In this document: positions 63,309-64,000 of the stretch, in pieces
Layout of the letters: the number at the start of each line of letters is the position of its first letter
How positions within the stretch are numbered: the first letter of the stretch is position 1
Origin: V1-33 sp039795165
Lineage (GTDB): Bacteria; Verrucomicrobiota; Verrucomicrobiia; Verrucomicrobiales; V1-33
Reading direction: 5' to 3'
NCBI GenBank assembly: GCA_039795165.1
Contig: JBDKER010000007.1
Span: 62,001 to 126,000, forward strand
Length of the DNA stretch: 64,000 bases
Translations under genes and position numbers: made by a program
The notes under the pieces: model-generated
The model's database searches: none
What the model saw: only the letters and a program-made list of their open reading frames with translations
What the model was told of the DNA's origin: nothing

Positions 63309-64000
63309 ATGCATCAGGTATACATTCGCACTTATGGCTGTCAGATGAACGAGCGCGATTCCGATCAGGTCGCGCAGATGTTTCTGGATCGCGGGGGGTA
63401 TGTGGTGACGGAGGACGAGGGGGAAGCGGATGTGATTCTGATCAACACGTGTTCCGTGCGGGATCAGGCCGAGCAGAAGGCGCTCGGGAAGATGGGGATG
63501 ATGGGGAAGTACCGCCGGGTGAAGCCGCATGTGGTTTACGGGTTTCTGGGGTGCATGGCGCAGAGCCGCGGGGAGGAACTGATCCGTGACATTCCGCATC
63601 TGGATCTGGTGGCCGGAACACAGAAGTATCACCGGGTGGTGGACTATGTGGATGCACTGCTGAAGCGGAGGCTGGAGCGTCAGATGGACGATGAGCGCTT
63701 CAGCATTGTGGATGTGGCCGAGGAAGAAGCGTCGCAGAACACGATCCGGGATCAGCGGCTCGAGGAGCAGCAGGCGACCGCCTTTGTGAGCATCATGCAG
63801 GGATGCAACATGAAGTGCACCTTCTGCATTGTGCCGTACACAAGGGGGGCGGAGCGCGCCCGGCCGATTGCGGAAATTGTGGAGGAAGTGCGGAGGCTCG
63901 CTCACGAGGGCGTCAGGGAGGTGACTCTGCTCGGGCAGATTGTGAATCGTTATGGCGTGCGGGAATTTCCGGTGGTGGGCGGATTGAGTCCGTTTGTGCA
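63309..64000 (+). CDS. miaB: tRNA-2-methylthio-N6-dimethylallyladenosine synthase (3' end outside window)
   Basis: This radical SAM methylthiotransferase modifies A37 of tRNAs reading U-starting codons. The first 230 residues are visible and the frame runs off the right edge. The N-terminal UPF0004 domain carries the auxiliary cluster cysteines C11 (TYGCQMNERDS), C48 (INTCSVRDQAE) and C82 (FLGCMAQ). The radical SAM motif C-x3-C-x2-C is C166, C170 and C173 in GCNMKCTFCIVPYTRG. A less usual LLGQIVNRYG replaces the common LLGQNVNSYG; it could be a lineage variant. The start MHQVYIRTYG at 63309 is the only good one. Confidence 0.96.
   Translation, partial: MHQVYIRTYGCQMNERDSDQVAQMFLDRGGYVVTEDEGEADVILINTCSVRDQAEQKALGKMGMMGKYRRVKPHVVYGFLGCMAQSRGEELIRDIPHLDLVAGTQKYHRVVDYVDALLKRRLERQMDDERFSIVDVAEEEASQNTIRDQRLEEQQATAFVSIMQGCNMKCTFCIVPYTRGAERARPIAEIVEEVRRLAHEGVREVTLLGQIVNRYGVREFPVVGGLSPFV

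Overview
The window reads as a chromosomal segment of a high-G+C bacterium of the Planctomycetes-Verrucomicrobia-Chlamydiae group, most likely Verrucomicrobiota. The evidence is two PSD1-type proteins (cytochrome C + DUF1549 + DUF1553), a Tat-exported DUF1501 protein, a secreted sialidase, several secreted PQQ-like or sugar dehydrogenase beta-propellers, and a Gram-negative envelope gene set (LptF/G-like permease, AsmA-like protein, OmpA-like protein, lipoproteins, O-antigen ligase). No rRNA, tRNA, CRISPR array, prophage or intact insertion sequence was seen. The assignment is inference from gene content.

Layout. 1-4.4 kb: the 3' end of a DUF3516 helicase, then a minus-strand cluster (monohaem cytochrome-like protein, aroC, sugar-phosphate isomerase-like TIM barrel) and a tiny basic AURKAIP1/COX24-type protein with its own terminator. 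4.4-9.2 kb: mutM and pgi, converging on argC-argJ. 9.2-15.1 kb: an AsmA-like protein divergent from a PSD1 cytochrome. 15.1-23.7 kb: a plus-strand run of membrane and envelope genes, mutY, a lid-less Hsp70 with a small companion gene, and a TPR protein. 23.7-25.9 kb: a 1-kb gene-less stretch followed by an A+T-rich GT61 glycosyltransferase that looks transferred. 26-30 kb: O-antigen ligase, LptF/G permease and a lipoprotein. 30.1-32.4 kb: tyrA-aroA; this AroA has lost many canonical active-site residues. 32.5-37.7 kb: a methyltransferase with a stop at codon 3, an ABC importer lacking a binding protein behind a squalene/phytoene synthase, and exonuclease III. 37.8-45.2 kb: sucA with a strong terminator, an S10 carboxypeptidase, an OFA-family MFS transporter with a 40-residue small subunit, and a PQQ-like beta-propeller. 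45.3-54.6 kb: a 2181-residue secreted protein of unknown function and a P-type cation ATPase. 54.7-60.7 kb: PSD1, a membrane protein, sialidase and DUF1501. 60.8-62.9 kb: a sugar dehydrogenase and a cupredoxin with an unusual axial ligand. 63.3 kb to the edge: miaB, truncated.

How the genes fit together. Much of the window is housekeeping: aromatic amino acids (aroC, tyrA, aroA), arginine (argC, argJ), central carbon (pgi, sucA), base-excision repair (mutM, mutY, xthA) and tRNA modification (miaB). The accessory content is extracytoplasmic: probable glycan capture (sialidase, sugar dehydrogenase, PSD1/DUF1501), periplasmic electron carriers, and envelope polysaccharide assembly.

Composition. 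From about 4 to 36 kb the plus strand is strongly G-rich whichever way the genes run. In the plus-strand genes between roughly 43 and 60 kb, C equals or exceeds G, and at 63 kb G-richness returns. This suggests the middle block has a different strand history, for example an inversion. The observations most worth checking are the divergent AroA, the giant secreted protein, the codon-3 stop in the methyltransferase and the cupredoxin/sugar dehydrogenase pair.
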